A stretch of 5,353 nucleotides of DNA from an uncultured Dialister sp. (lineage in GTDB: Bacteria; Bacillota; Negativicutes; Veillonellales; Dialisteraceae). The stretch spans positions 1 through 5,353 of the forward strand of contig CAAEVC010000092.1 of NCBI GenBank assembly GCA_900759415.1, read 5' to 3'. Positions 1 to 4,278 of this stretch are shown here, in pieces. The number at the start of each line of letters is the position of its first letter. Within the stretch, counting starts at the first letter, position 1. Below the pieces are notes generated by a model. It saw nothing but the letters and a program-made list of their open reading frames with translations. It ran no database searches and was not told the DNA's origin. A program made the translations under genes and the position numbers.

Positions 1-39
1 AAAAATCAGCTCATTTTATCCTCAGTTGACAATTAGAAA

Positions 40-72
40 GATAATTTCTAGGAAAGAAACCTAAAAATTATC
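40..72. repeat. AT-rich inverted repeat (hairpin or operator-like dyad)
   Basis: Arms 40-52 and 60-72 are complementary at 12 of 13 positions (mismatch C48/A64) around a 7-nt A-rich loop. No T-run follows on the plus strand; on the minus strand a weak T-containing stretch follows. It could be an operator, a weak leftward terminator or the edge of a small repeat. The flanking 1-87 carries no gene that I can see. Confidence 0.5.
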
Positions 73-87
73 CTCTAACTTAATAGC

Positions 88-141
88 ATTGCCTCCGGGG
101 GGAGCTGGCTGATGACGGAGTCGTCAGACTGAAGGGGCAAT
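88..141 (+). repeat. Hairpin repeat element, copy 1
   Basis: This 54-bp element is bounded by near-perfect inverted ends (ATTGCCTC at 88-95, GGGGCAAT at 134-141). Inside is a 7-bp stem, 110-116 pairing with 120-126, closed by a GGA triloop (117-119) and including one T-G wobble (113/123). The flanks GGGGGAGCTGGC (98-109) and GACTGAAGG (127-135) recur exactly in copy 2 on the minus strand (3262-3225). There the arms have a different sequence but still pair. The element could be a miniature mobile element, a REP-like palindrome or part of a structured RNA. No function can be assigned from sequence alone. Confidence 0.7.
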
Positions 142-162
142 CCACAGTATGAGACACTAAAA

Positions 163-254
163 GTATAACGCCGCTGACCGAAAGAGGCTTTATAAGTAAA
201 AATTCAAACGTTTTTTACCTTCTCGGGGCTCTCGCAACTCAAATCTCAACTCTG
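163..254 (+). repeat. Tandem duplication, unit A (about 100 bp)
   Basis: The unit starts with a 22-nt core (163-184, containing CGCCGCTGACCG), continues through an AT-rich segment beginning GGCTTTATAAG, and ends with a 26-bp CTC-heptad block (229-254). Unit B follows immediately with the same order of parts at an offset of 100-102 nt. The core also recurs on the minus strand at 3198-3177, matching at 19 of 22 positions. I see no open reading frame of note here on either strand. Confidence 0.65.
229..254 (+). repeat. 26-bp direct repeat, copy 1 (CTC heptads)
   Basis: Positions 229-254 are identical to 331-356 over 26 bp, with 76 nt between the copies. The block is built of 7-nt units in register: CTCGCAA (231), CTCAAAT (238), CTCAACT (245). 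Two copies with unrelated long spacing do not make a CRISPR array. Confidence 0.85.
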
Positions 255-262
255 CTTTTATA

Positions 263-356
263 GTATCGCGCCGTTATCCGTAGAAGCTTTATAAATTACA
301 AACTATAAAATCTTTACAACCGTCTCTCAACTCTCGCAACTCAAATCTCAACTCTG
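263..356 (+). repeat. Tandem duplication, unit B (about 100 bp)
   Basis: This is a diverged copy of unit A: a core-like start (263-286, containing CGCCGTTATCCG), an AT-rich middle starting AAGCTTTATAAATTA, and the same perfect 26-bp end (331-356). Middle sequences have drifted, whereas the heptad end is identical. This suggests either recent conversion of that end or constraint on it. Confidence 0.6.
326..356 (+). repeat. 26-bp direct repeat, copy 2, extended heptad run
   Basis: The run reads in exact 7-nt register: CTCAACT (326), CTCGCAA (333), CTCAAAT (340), CTCAACT (347). Positions 331-356 are the perfect repeat of 229-254. A related heptad run lies at 3351-3380, at the 3' end of the ROK gene. 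Confidence 0.85.
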
Positions 357-380
357 TCTTTTCAAGTCGTAATCATCGTT

Positions 381-410
381 AAAAAGGCGCCGGTTGGCGC
401 CCTTTTCCCC
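381..410 (+). terminator. Rho-independent terminator or leader attenuator
   Basis: A GGCGCC stem (386-391) pairs with 396-401 around a GGTT loop and is extended by A/T pairs outside, followed by CTTTTCCCCTCTT. It lies 57-83 nt before the znuC-like start. No plus-strand gene precedes it in the window. It may therefore end transcription from further left, or act as an attenuator if the operon is also transcribed from the repeat region. Confidence 0.65.
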
Positions 411-412
411 TC

Positions 413-441
413 TTGTGGTAATATAGAAGAAAGGTTATATA
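413..441 (+). promoter_or_regulatory. Candidate promoter of the metal-transport operon
   Basis: TTGTGG (413-418) and TATATA (436-441) are separated by 17 nt, matching the sigma-70 consensus at 3 and 4 of 6 positions. It lies between the terminator and the ribosome site AAGGAG (451-456). The match is modest and the AT-rich sequence allows other choices. Confidence 0.4.
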
Positions 442-452
442 TACATATATAA
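435..452. promoter_or_regulatory. Perfect AT palindrome, candidate operator
   Basis: TTATATAT (435-442) and ATATATAA (445-452) form a perfect 8-2-8 inverted repeat. It covers the candidate -10 box and touches the ribosome site of the first transporter gene. Position and symmetry fit a repressor site, and a metal sensor of the Fur/Zur or DtxR/MntR class would be logical. The sequence is not the Bacillus Zur box (TCGTAAT-N-ATTACGA). An AT-rich promoter can give such symmetry by chance. Confidence 0.45.
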
Positions 453-462
453 GGAGATTCTT

Positions 463-1131
463 ATGTTACATATTGATCATCTTTACTTTTCATACACAGG
501 AAAAGCGCCATGGCTTCTGGAGGATATTTCTCTTTCCGTTCCCAAAGGGTCCTATATTTCCATCGTCGGAAATAACGGCTGCGGGAAGAGCACTCTTCTT
601 GAGCTCATCCTCGGCATGATGGAGCCGGTTTCCGGGACTATTTCCTGTGAGACCCACCGCATCGGGTACGTTTCCCAGTATCATGAGAAAGACAGTGCCT
701 TTCCCATTACCGTGAAGGAAGTCATCGAATCCTACGGACACCTCCTCCACCTACATGATTTCTCTGTGAAAGACATCCTTTCCGTCACCGGCATGGAAGG
801 CTACATGCATGAAAGAATGGGAAACCTTTCGGGCGGCCAGCATCAGAAAGTCCTCATCGCCAGAGCCCTCATGGGCCATCCAGACCTTCTTATCCTCGAC
901 GAACCTTCTACTGGCGTCGACATCACCAGCCAGCGGGACATCTACAGGAAACTGTCCTCTCTCAACAGAGAAAAGAAACTCACCGTCCTTTCCGTCGAAC
1001 ACAACATGATAGAAGCAGGCAAGGTCTCCACCGGCCTCTACCATATCGACCACGGCCAGGGCCATCTCTGCAGCGTCGACCACTATATTAAGGAATACAT
1101 CACAAAGGAGTGCGGCCATGTTCAGCTATAG
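463..1131 (+). CDS. znuC: Zinc/manganese-type ABC transporter, ATP-binding protein
   Basis: This 222-residue cytoplasmic ATPase would drive uptake of a divalent metal, most likely Zn2+, through the permease encoded next. Visible motifs are Walker A GNNGCGKST (residues 36-44), a Q-loop around Q72, the signature LSGGQ (122-126), Walker B LLILDEP (142-148), a D-loop STGVD (149-153) and a switch histidine at H180. Length is at the short end for the ZnuC/MntB/AdcC group, with no obvious C-terminal extension. The start is supported by AAGGAG at 451-456, 6 nt before ATG. The last 14 bp overlap the permease gene, so the two are probably co-translated. A Mn2+ or Fe2+ role cannot be excluded from this subunit alone. 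The zinc assignment rests on the binding protein encoded third. Confidence 0.9.
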   Translation: MLHIDHLYFSYTGKAPWLLEDISLSVPKGSYISIVGNNGCGKSTLLELILGMMEPVSGTISCETHRIGYVSQYHEKDSAFPITVKEVIESYGHLLHLHDFSVKDILSVTGMEGYMHERMGNLSGGQHQKVLIARALMGHPDLLILDEPSTGVDITSQRDIYRKLSSLNREKKLTVLSVEHNMIEAGKVSTGLYHIDHGQGHLCSVDHYIKEYITKECGHVQL

Positions 1132-1912
1132 TTTTATGCAAAATGCACTTTTCATCTCTATCTGCATCGCCATCCTCTGCCCCTGCATCGGGCTCTTCCT
1201 CGTCCTCCGCCGGTACTCCATGATTGGCGATACCCTCGCCCATTCTTCCCTTGCTGGCGTCACTATCGGCCTTCTCTTTAGGGAAAGTCCGGTCCTCGTC
1301 GCCTTCCTCTTCACCGCTGCCGCAGGACTCTCCATCGAATTCCTCCGTCAGTATTTCAAAAAATACACTGACCTCATCCTATCCATCGTCCTATCCATCT
1401 CCGTGGGCATCGCCATCACCCTCATCAGCTCCGGCCACCTTCACGCCAACGCTGACGCCTACCTCTTCGGCTCCATGCTCACCGTCTCTCCCATGGACAT
1501 GACCGTCACCGCCATCTTGACCCTCGCGGCCCTTCTCATCATCTACCGCTACTACCATGAACTCATTTACATCACCTACGACGAAGAAATCGCAAAAATC
1601 GCCGGCGTCCATGTAAAATACCTGAACGCCCTCTTCTCCTTCCTCGTCGCCGCCGCCATCTCCGTCTCCATCCGCTCCGTGGGCATCCTGGTCATCACCT
1701 CCATGATCACCCTCCCTGTCGCCAGCGCCCTCCAGCTGGGCAAAGGATTCCGATTCACCTTCTTTGCCTCCATCGCCTACAGTTTCCTCTCCATCGCCGG
1801 CGGATTCTTCATCTCCTACTATATCGGCGCCGCCCCCGGAGGCATCACCGCCCTCACCGCCGCAGCCCTCCTCCTCATCACCCTGCTCTTCACCCATGGA
1901 GGAAAGAAATGA
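1118..1912 (+). CDS. znuB: Zinc/manganese-type ABC transporter, membrane permease
   Basis: The 264-residue protein is strongly hydrophobic, with roughly seven to nine membrane segments, and matches the ABC-3 (ZnuB/MntC/AdcB/TroC) permease family. Near the N-terminus it has the conserved RRYSMIGDTLAHSSLAGV stretch (about 31-48). A mid-protein YLFGSML motif (115-121) and a late PGG turn follow. It would form the metal channel as a homodimer coupled to the ATPase. The ATG at 1118 follows AAAGGAG (1104-1110) by 7 nt and lies inside the end of the ATPase gene. Its stop overlaps the next start as ATGA (1909-1912). Codon third positions are very C-rich, so the reverse strand shows a long Glu/Gly/Asp-rich open frame that is only a composition artefact. 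Confidence 0.92.
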   Translation: MFSYSFMQNALFISICIAILCPCIGLFLVLRRYSMIGDTLAHSSLAGVTIGLLFRESPVLVAFLFTAAAGLSIEFLRQYFKKYTDLILSIVLSISVGIAITLISSGHLHANADAYLFGSMLTVSPMDMTVTAILTLAALLIIYRYYHELIYITYDEEIAKIAGVHVKYLNALFSFLVAAAISVSIRSVGILVITSMITLPVASALQLGKGFRFTFFASIAYSFLSIAGGFFISYYIGAAPGGITALTAAALLLITLLFTHGGKK

Positions 1913-2802
1913 AAACCTTCAAAAAACTTCTCCTCCTTGCCACCCTTCCCCTTCTCCTTGGAGGATGCGGAAATGAAATGCCAAAAGACGATGGAAAACT
2001 TCCGGTCACCGTCTCCTTCACCGCCATGAAAAAACTCACCGAAGAAATCGGCGGAGACAAAGTCTCCATCTCCCTCATGGTCCCGGACGGCACCGAACCT
2101 CACGAATTCCAGCCCCGCACCACCGACCTCGTCCGCCTATCCCGCGCCAGAGTCTTCATCTACAACGGTATGGGCATGGAACACTGGGCCGATAAAGCCA
2201 TCAAGAGCGCAGACAACCAAGACCTCATCGTCGTCGAAGCCTCCAGAGGCGTCAACCCCATCCTCCTCACCGACGAAGACGAAATCAGAGAACACGGCAT
2301 CTATGACCCCCACACCTGGCTTGGCCTCGAAGAAGCAAAGATAGAAGCCCGAAACATCAGAGACGGCCTCATCGAAGCCGACCCGGCCAATCAGAAAACC
2401 TATGAAACTAACTACGAAAACTTCACCCAGAAAGCAGACGCCTTAAAAGCCACCTATGACAACCGCTTCAAAAACGCCCCCAGAAAAGAACTCGTCACCG
2501 GCCACGCCGCCTTCGGTTACCTCGCAAGAGACTTCCACCTCACCCAGGAAAGCGTTGAAGACGCCTTCGCCACCGGAGAACCGCCGGCAAAAAAACTCAT
2601 CGCCCTCATCCAGTACTGCAAAGAACACCAGGTAAAAACCATCTTCACCGAAGAAACCATGGACCCCGCCCTGGCAAGGACGCTGGCCACCGAAGCAGGC
2701 GCCAACGCAGAAACCCTCTCCACCATGGAAGAAGAAACCGATATGTCTTACCTTGACGCCATGAAAGAAAACCTGGAAAAAATAGCAGGAGCGCTCGAGT
2801 AA
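1909..2802 (+). CDS. znuA: Zinc-binding lipoprotein of the ABC importer (cluster 9 family)
   Basis: This 297-residue solute-binding lipoprotein captures the metal outside the cell membrane. A signal peptide (K/F then a Leu-rich core) ends in the lipobox L17-G18-G19-C20. Metal ligands expected for the ZnuA/AdcA/TroA group are present: H65 (TEPHEF), H135 (YDPHTW) and H199 (TGHAAFGYLA), with an acidic fourth ligand probably in E274-E276. A histidine at the third position is typical of zinc binders; Mn binders such as PsaA have Glu there. The loop before H135 is short and acidic (about 119-134, one His) rather than the long His-rich loop of E. coli ZnuA. The start has GGAGG (1898-1902) upstream and overlaps the permease stop by 4 nt. 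An inverted-repeat terminator follows at 2891. Confidence 0.92.
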   Translation: MKTFKKLLLLATLPLLLGGCGNEMPKDDGKLPVTVSFTAMKKLTEEIGGDKVSISLMVPDGTEPHEFQPRTTDLVRLSRARVFIYNGMGMEHWADKAIKSADNQDLIVVEASRGVNPILLTDEDEIREHGIYDPHTWLGLEEAKIEARNIRDGLIEADPANQKTYETNYENFTQKADALKATYDNRFKNAPRKELVTGHAAFGYLARDFHLTQESVEDAFATGEPPAKKLIALIQYCKEHQVKTIFTEETMDPALARTLATEAGANAETLSTMEEETDMSYLDAMKENLEKIAGALE

Positions 2803-2840
2803 AAGAACGACGAGCCATGAACTCAAAGTCAGGAACAAAA

Positions 2841-2859
2841 GTATCGTCAGAGCCGATAC
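2841..2859. repeat. Small hairpin in the znuA 3' region
   Basis: GTATCG (2841-2846) pairs with CGATAC (2854-2859) around 7 nt. Positions 2843-2859 match 3329-3345 at 15 of 17 positions, so this is one of a scattered hairpin family in the spacer. It has no T-run and is not a terminator by itself. Confidence 0.5.
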
Positions 2860-2890
2860 ATATAAAAATAGCGCAGACATAAGAGACAAT

Positions 2891-2930
2891 AAAAAACCAT
2901 GCTGACAATAAGTCAACATGGTTTTTTATT
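2891..2930. terminator. Bidirectional rho-independent terminator
   Basis: AAAAAACCATG (2891-2901) pairs perfectly with CATGGTTTTTT (2917-2927). A C/A mismatch and four more pairs (TGAC/GTCA) follow, around an AATAA loop. With an A-run on one side and a T-run on the other, it should work in both directions. It would end the zinc operon from the left and the small minus-strand transcription unit from the right. Confidence 0.9.
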
Positions 2931-2943
2931 AAAACTTATAAAA

Positions 2944-3072
2944 TTAACCAACTTCTAAGATCACAATACTCTCAAACCAGAAGTATTTTCCAGAATCCTG
3001 CTCTTTCACTTCGCTGCCATAAATAATCACAATACTCTCAAGCCAAAGACTCTCTGCAAGTATATCCGCCAT
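2944..3072 (-). CDS. Hypothetical 42-residue protein with an in-frame 22-residue repeat
   Basis: I do not recognise this small ORF. It starts MADILAES and ends ILEVG. WLESIVI at residues 10-16 recurs as WFESIVI at 32-38, exactly 22 codons later, because the DNA carries a 66-bp-spaced direct repeat. The peptide is acidic, has no signal peptide or membrane segment, and alternates hydrophobic and polar residues as a beta strand might. It lies about 50 nt downstream of a good extended -10 promoter and just before a strong terminator, all on the minus strand, which is the layout of a real short gene. Against it, no clear Shine-Dalgarno precedes the ATG (only AGG, too close), so the transcript could instead be a non-coding RNA. 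Confidence 0.4.
   Translation of the reverse strand: MADILAESLWLESIVIIYGSEVKEQDSGKYFWFESIVILEVG
2960..3041. repeat. 16-bp direct repeat spaced by 66 bp
   Basis: Positions 2960-2975 and 3026-3041 are identical (ATCACAATACTCTCAA), and the next bases are also similar. The 66-bp offset is a multiple of three and falls inside the 42-codon minus-strand ORF, giving its repeated W(L/F)ESIVI segments. Confidence 0.8.
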
Positions 3073-3127
3073 ACCTGGCGCCGTGACAACTTATGATATT
3101 CTTCATCAATGAATTTTCTTTTCTTGT

Positions 3128-3156
3128 ATTATATCATGAAAAAGAACATTCTCCAA
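3128..3156 (-). promoter_or_regulatory. Minus-strand extended -10 promoter
   Basis: Read on the minus strand, TATAAT (3133-3128) is a perfect -10 box with TGA just upstream, making the extended TGNTATAAT form. A weaker TTGGAG (3156-3151) sits 17 nt further up as the -35. Transcription would begin near 3121 and run left through the 42-codon ORF to the terminator at 2927-2891, giving an RNA of about 230 nt. Confidence 0.6.
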
Positions 3157-3159
3157 AAC

Positions 3160-3175
3160 TTCATATTTTTATGAA
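3160..3175. repeat. Short AT hairpin
   Basis: TTCATA (3160-3165) pairs perfectly with TATGAA (3170-3175) around TTTT. It lies between the second hairpin element and the -35 of the minus-strand promoter. It could be incidental in AT-rich DNA. Confidence 0.35.
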
Positions 3176-3176
3176 T

Positions 3177-3262
3177 CTTACGGTCAACGGCGCTATACAT
3201 CTGTCTAACATCTTGCGGTTCGCTCCTTCAGTCAGCATGCTCCGCATACTGCCAGCTCCCCC
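3177..3262 (-). repeat. Hairpin repeat element, copy 2, with conserved core
   Basis: Read on the minus strand from 3262, the 12-nt left flank (3262-3251), the GGA triloop (3243-3241) and the 9-nt right flank (3233-3225) equal those of copy 1 at 98-135. The arms 3250-3244 and 3240-3234 differ from copy 1 yet pair along all 7 positions, one being T-G. Further on, the core at 3198-3177 matches 163-184 at 19 of 22 positions. The shared element is therefore about 90-100 bp long, not just a palindrome. It lies downstream of the ROK gene on the same strand and upstream of the small-RNA promoter. Confidence 0.65.
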
Positions 3263-3291
3263 GGGCGAAAGCAAAGCTTTCTGGGGGAGCT
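3254..3291. repeat. Long GC-rich hairpin
   Basis: AGCTCCCCC (3254-3262) pairs perfectly with GGGGGAGCT (3283-3291). Inside it GAAAGC (3267-3272) pairs with GCTTTC (3276-3281) around AAA. Its left arm is the outer flank of hairpin element copy 2, so both hairpins can form side by side and stack. No T-run follows, but it may stabilise or slow 3' ends of the ROK operon transcript. Confidence 0.65.
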
Positions 3292-3304
3292 CATATTGCG
3301 GAAG

Positions 3305-3345
3305 TCGGCTTCGCCGAAATATATATTCATCGGCGGAGCCGATAC
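3305..3345. repeat. Pair of small hairpins
   Basis: TCGGC-TTC-GCCGA (3305-3317) and ATCGGC-GGA-GCCGAT (3329-3343) are two perfect stems with triloops, 11 nt apart. The second has the same GGA loop as the larger hairpin elements and resembles 2843-2859. On the minus strand they are the first structures after the ROK stop codon and, lacking a good T-run, would be at best a weak terminator. Confidence 0.5.
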
Positions 3346-3350
3346 CTTCT

Positions 3351-3380
3351 CTCAACTCTCTTCGCTCAACTCTCAACTCT
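3351..3380. repeat. CTCAACT heptad repeat at the ROK stop codon
   Basis: CTCAACT occurs at 3351, 3365 and 3372 with a degenerate unit at 3358, all in exact 7-nt register. The run reaches the TAG stop (3381-3379) of the minus-strand ROK gene. It is related to the heptad runs at 231-253 and 326-353. As minus-strand RNA it reads AGTTGAG repeats. Confidence 0.75.
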
Positions 3381-4278
3381 ATTCCGCCGCCCTTCTTCCC
3401 AGTTCTATGGCTCCGGTAAGGCCTGCTTTATCTCCCAGAGCGGGCGGGACGATGTAATTTTCTATATCTTTGATGATAGGTTCGCACTGGAGGTAGCCGC
3501 TGAGGTTTGTTGCTGCTTTTTCTCTTACCATTTCTATGAGGCCTTTCTGGTGCATGACGCCGCCGCCCAGGATGATTTTTTCCGGGGAGTAGAGGAGAAT
3601 GAGGTTCGTGACGCCCTGTGCGAGGTAGTGGGCTTCCATGTCCCAGACTTCTTTTCTATCTGCCAGTGTCTCTCCGGGAGCTCCCCATCTTTTTTCTATG
3701 GCGGGGCCGCAGGCGTAGCCTTCGAGACAGCCCGCCGGAAGGTTTGTGTCTTTGTGGAAAGGGCACGAGCCTCTGTAGGTGTCTTTGGGATGGCGCATGA
3801 CGAGCATGTGACCTGCTTCAGGATGCATGAGACCATGGAGGAGGTTTCCTTTCATGTAAAGACCGACTCCGATGCCGGTGCCTACGGTCATATAGGTGAC
3901 GACGCTTAAATTTCTTCCTGCTCCATAGATGGCTTCGCCAAGGGCGGCGCCATTGACGTCGGTGTCCAGCTCGACAGGAACGGATAGGGCTTCTTTAAAG
4001 GGTGTGACGAAGTCCACGTTCTGCCAGCCTTCTTTGGGAGTGGCTTTGATGGTTCCGTAGGTAGGAGACTCTTTTCTGAGGTCCACCGGGCCGAAGGTGG
4101 CTATGCCGAGGCCTTTGATGTCATAGGATTTGAACCAGTCTGCCATCTGTGGAATGACTTCTTCTGCCTTAAGGGTAGGAAACCGGGCGGTAGAGAGGAT
4201 TTTTATGTCTCCCTTTTCCACTTCTGCTACGCCGCATATGATTTTGGTTCCCCCTGCTTCAATGCCGCCGATTAAAAT
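3379..4278 (-). CDS. ROK-family sugar kinase, probable fructokinase, with apparent ATT start
   Basis: This ATP-dependent cytoplasmic sugar kinase resembles Bacillus YdhR/GmuE-type fructokinases along its whole length. Counting ATT at 4278 as residue 1 gives 299 residues. The features are the phosphate loop GGIEAGGTK (4-12), a GPVD motif near 63-66, the catalytic Asp in TDVNGAALGE (D107), a second glycine loop GTGIGVG (133-139) and an ROK zinc site of H157, C172, H175 and C184. H175 and C184 are 8 residues apart, longer than the two I recall in YdhR. The first ordinary start in frame, GTG at 4221, would delete the phosphate loop. No ATG, GTG, TTG or CTG lies between the upstream in-frame stop and that GTG. 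ATT sits 9 nt after GGAGG and overlaps the DUF523 stop by 7 nt, so coupled initiation is likely. A one-base frameshift in the AAAATTTT run is the alternative. Substrate choice is inferred. Confidence 0.88.
   Translation of the reverse strand: MLIGGIEAGGTKIICGVAEVEKGDIKILSTARFPTLKAEEVIPQMADWFKSYDIKGLGIATFGPVDLRKESPTYGTIKATPKEGWQNVDFVTPFKEALSVPVELDTDVNGAALGEAIYGAGRNLSVVTYMTVGTGIGVGLYMKGNLLHGLMHPEAGHMLVMRHPKDTYRGSCPFHKDTNLPAGCLEGYACGPAIEKRWGAPGETLADRKEVWDMEAHYLAQGVTNLILLYSPEKIILGGGVMHQKGLIEMVREKAATNLSGYLQCEPIIKDIENYIVPPALGDKAGLTGAIELGRRAAE

Noticed and set aside
88..141. Complete insertion sequence
   Set aside because: The inverted ends enclose only 54 bp and no transposase is present; at most it is a miniature element.
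229..356. Possible CRISPR-like repeats
   Set aside because: Only two 26-bp copies exist, separated by 76 nt that is itself a diverged duplicate. There is no array and no cas gene.
367..381. Zur-box-like half site TCGTAAT
   Set aside because: The left half matches the Bacillus Zur box exactly, but the right half matches at only 3 of 7 positions and the site lies before the terminator hairpin.
490..1119. Minus-strand open frames opposite the ATPase gene
   Set aside because: They are shadows of the ABC ATPase, whose ordered Walker, signature and switch motifs make the plus-strand reading certain.
1391..1897. 168-codon minus-strand open frame rich in Glu, Gly and Asp
   Set aside because: It lies antisense to the permease gene, whose C-rich third positions remove stops on the other strand. 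The low-complexity protein has no recognisable domain.
2443..2919. 158-codon minus-strand open frame across the znuA end
   Set aside because: It is antisense to a clear gene and crosses the terminator at 2891-2927, with low-complexity composition and no ribosome site seen.
3093..3419. 108-codon plus-strand open frame
   Set aside because: It runs through the hairpins and the heptad repeat and into the end of the ROK gene, with no ribosome site or domain.
3550..3909. 119-codon plus-strand open frame
   Set aside because: It is antisense to the ROK kinase core motifs.
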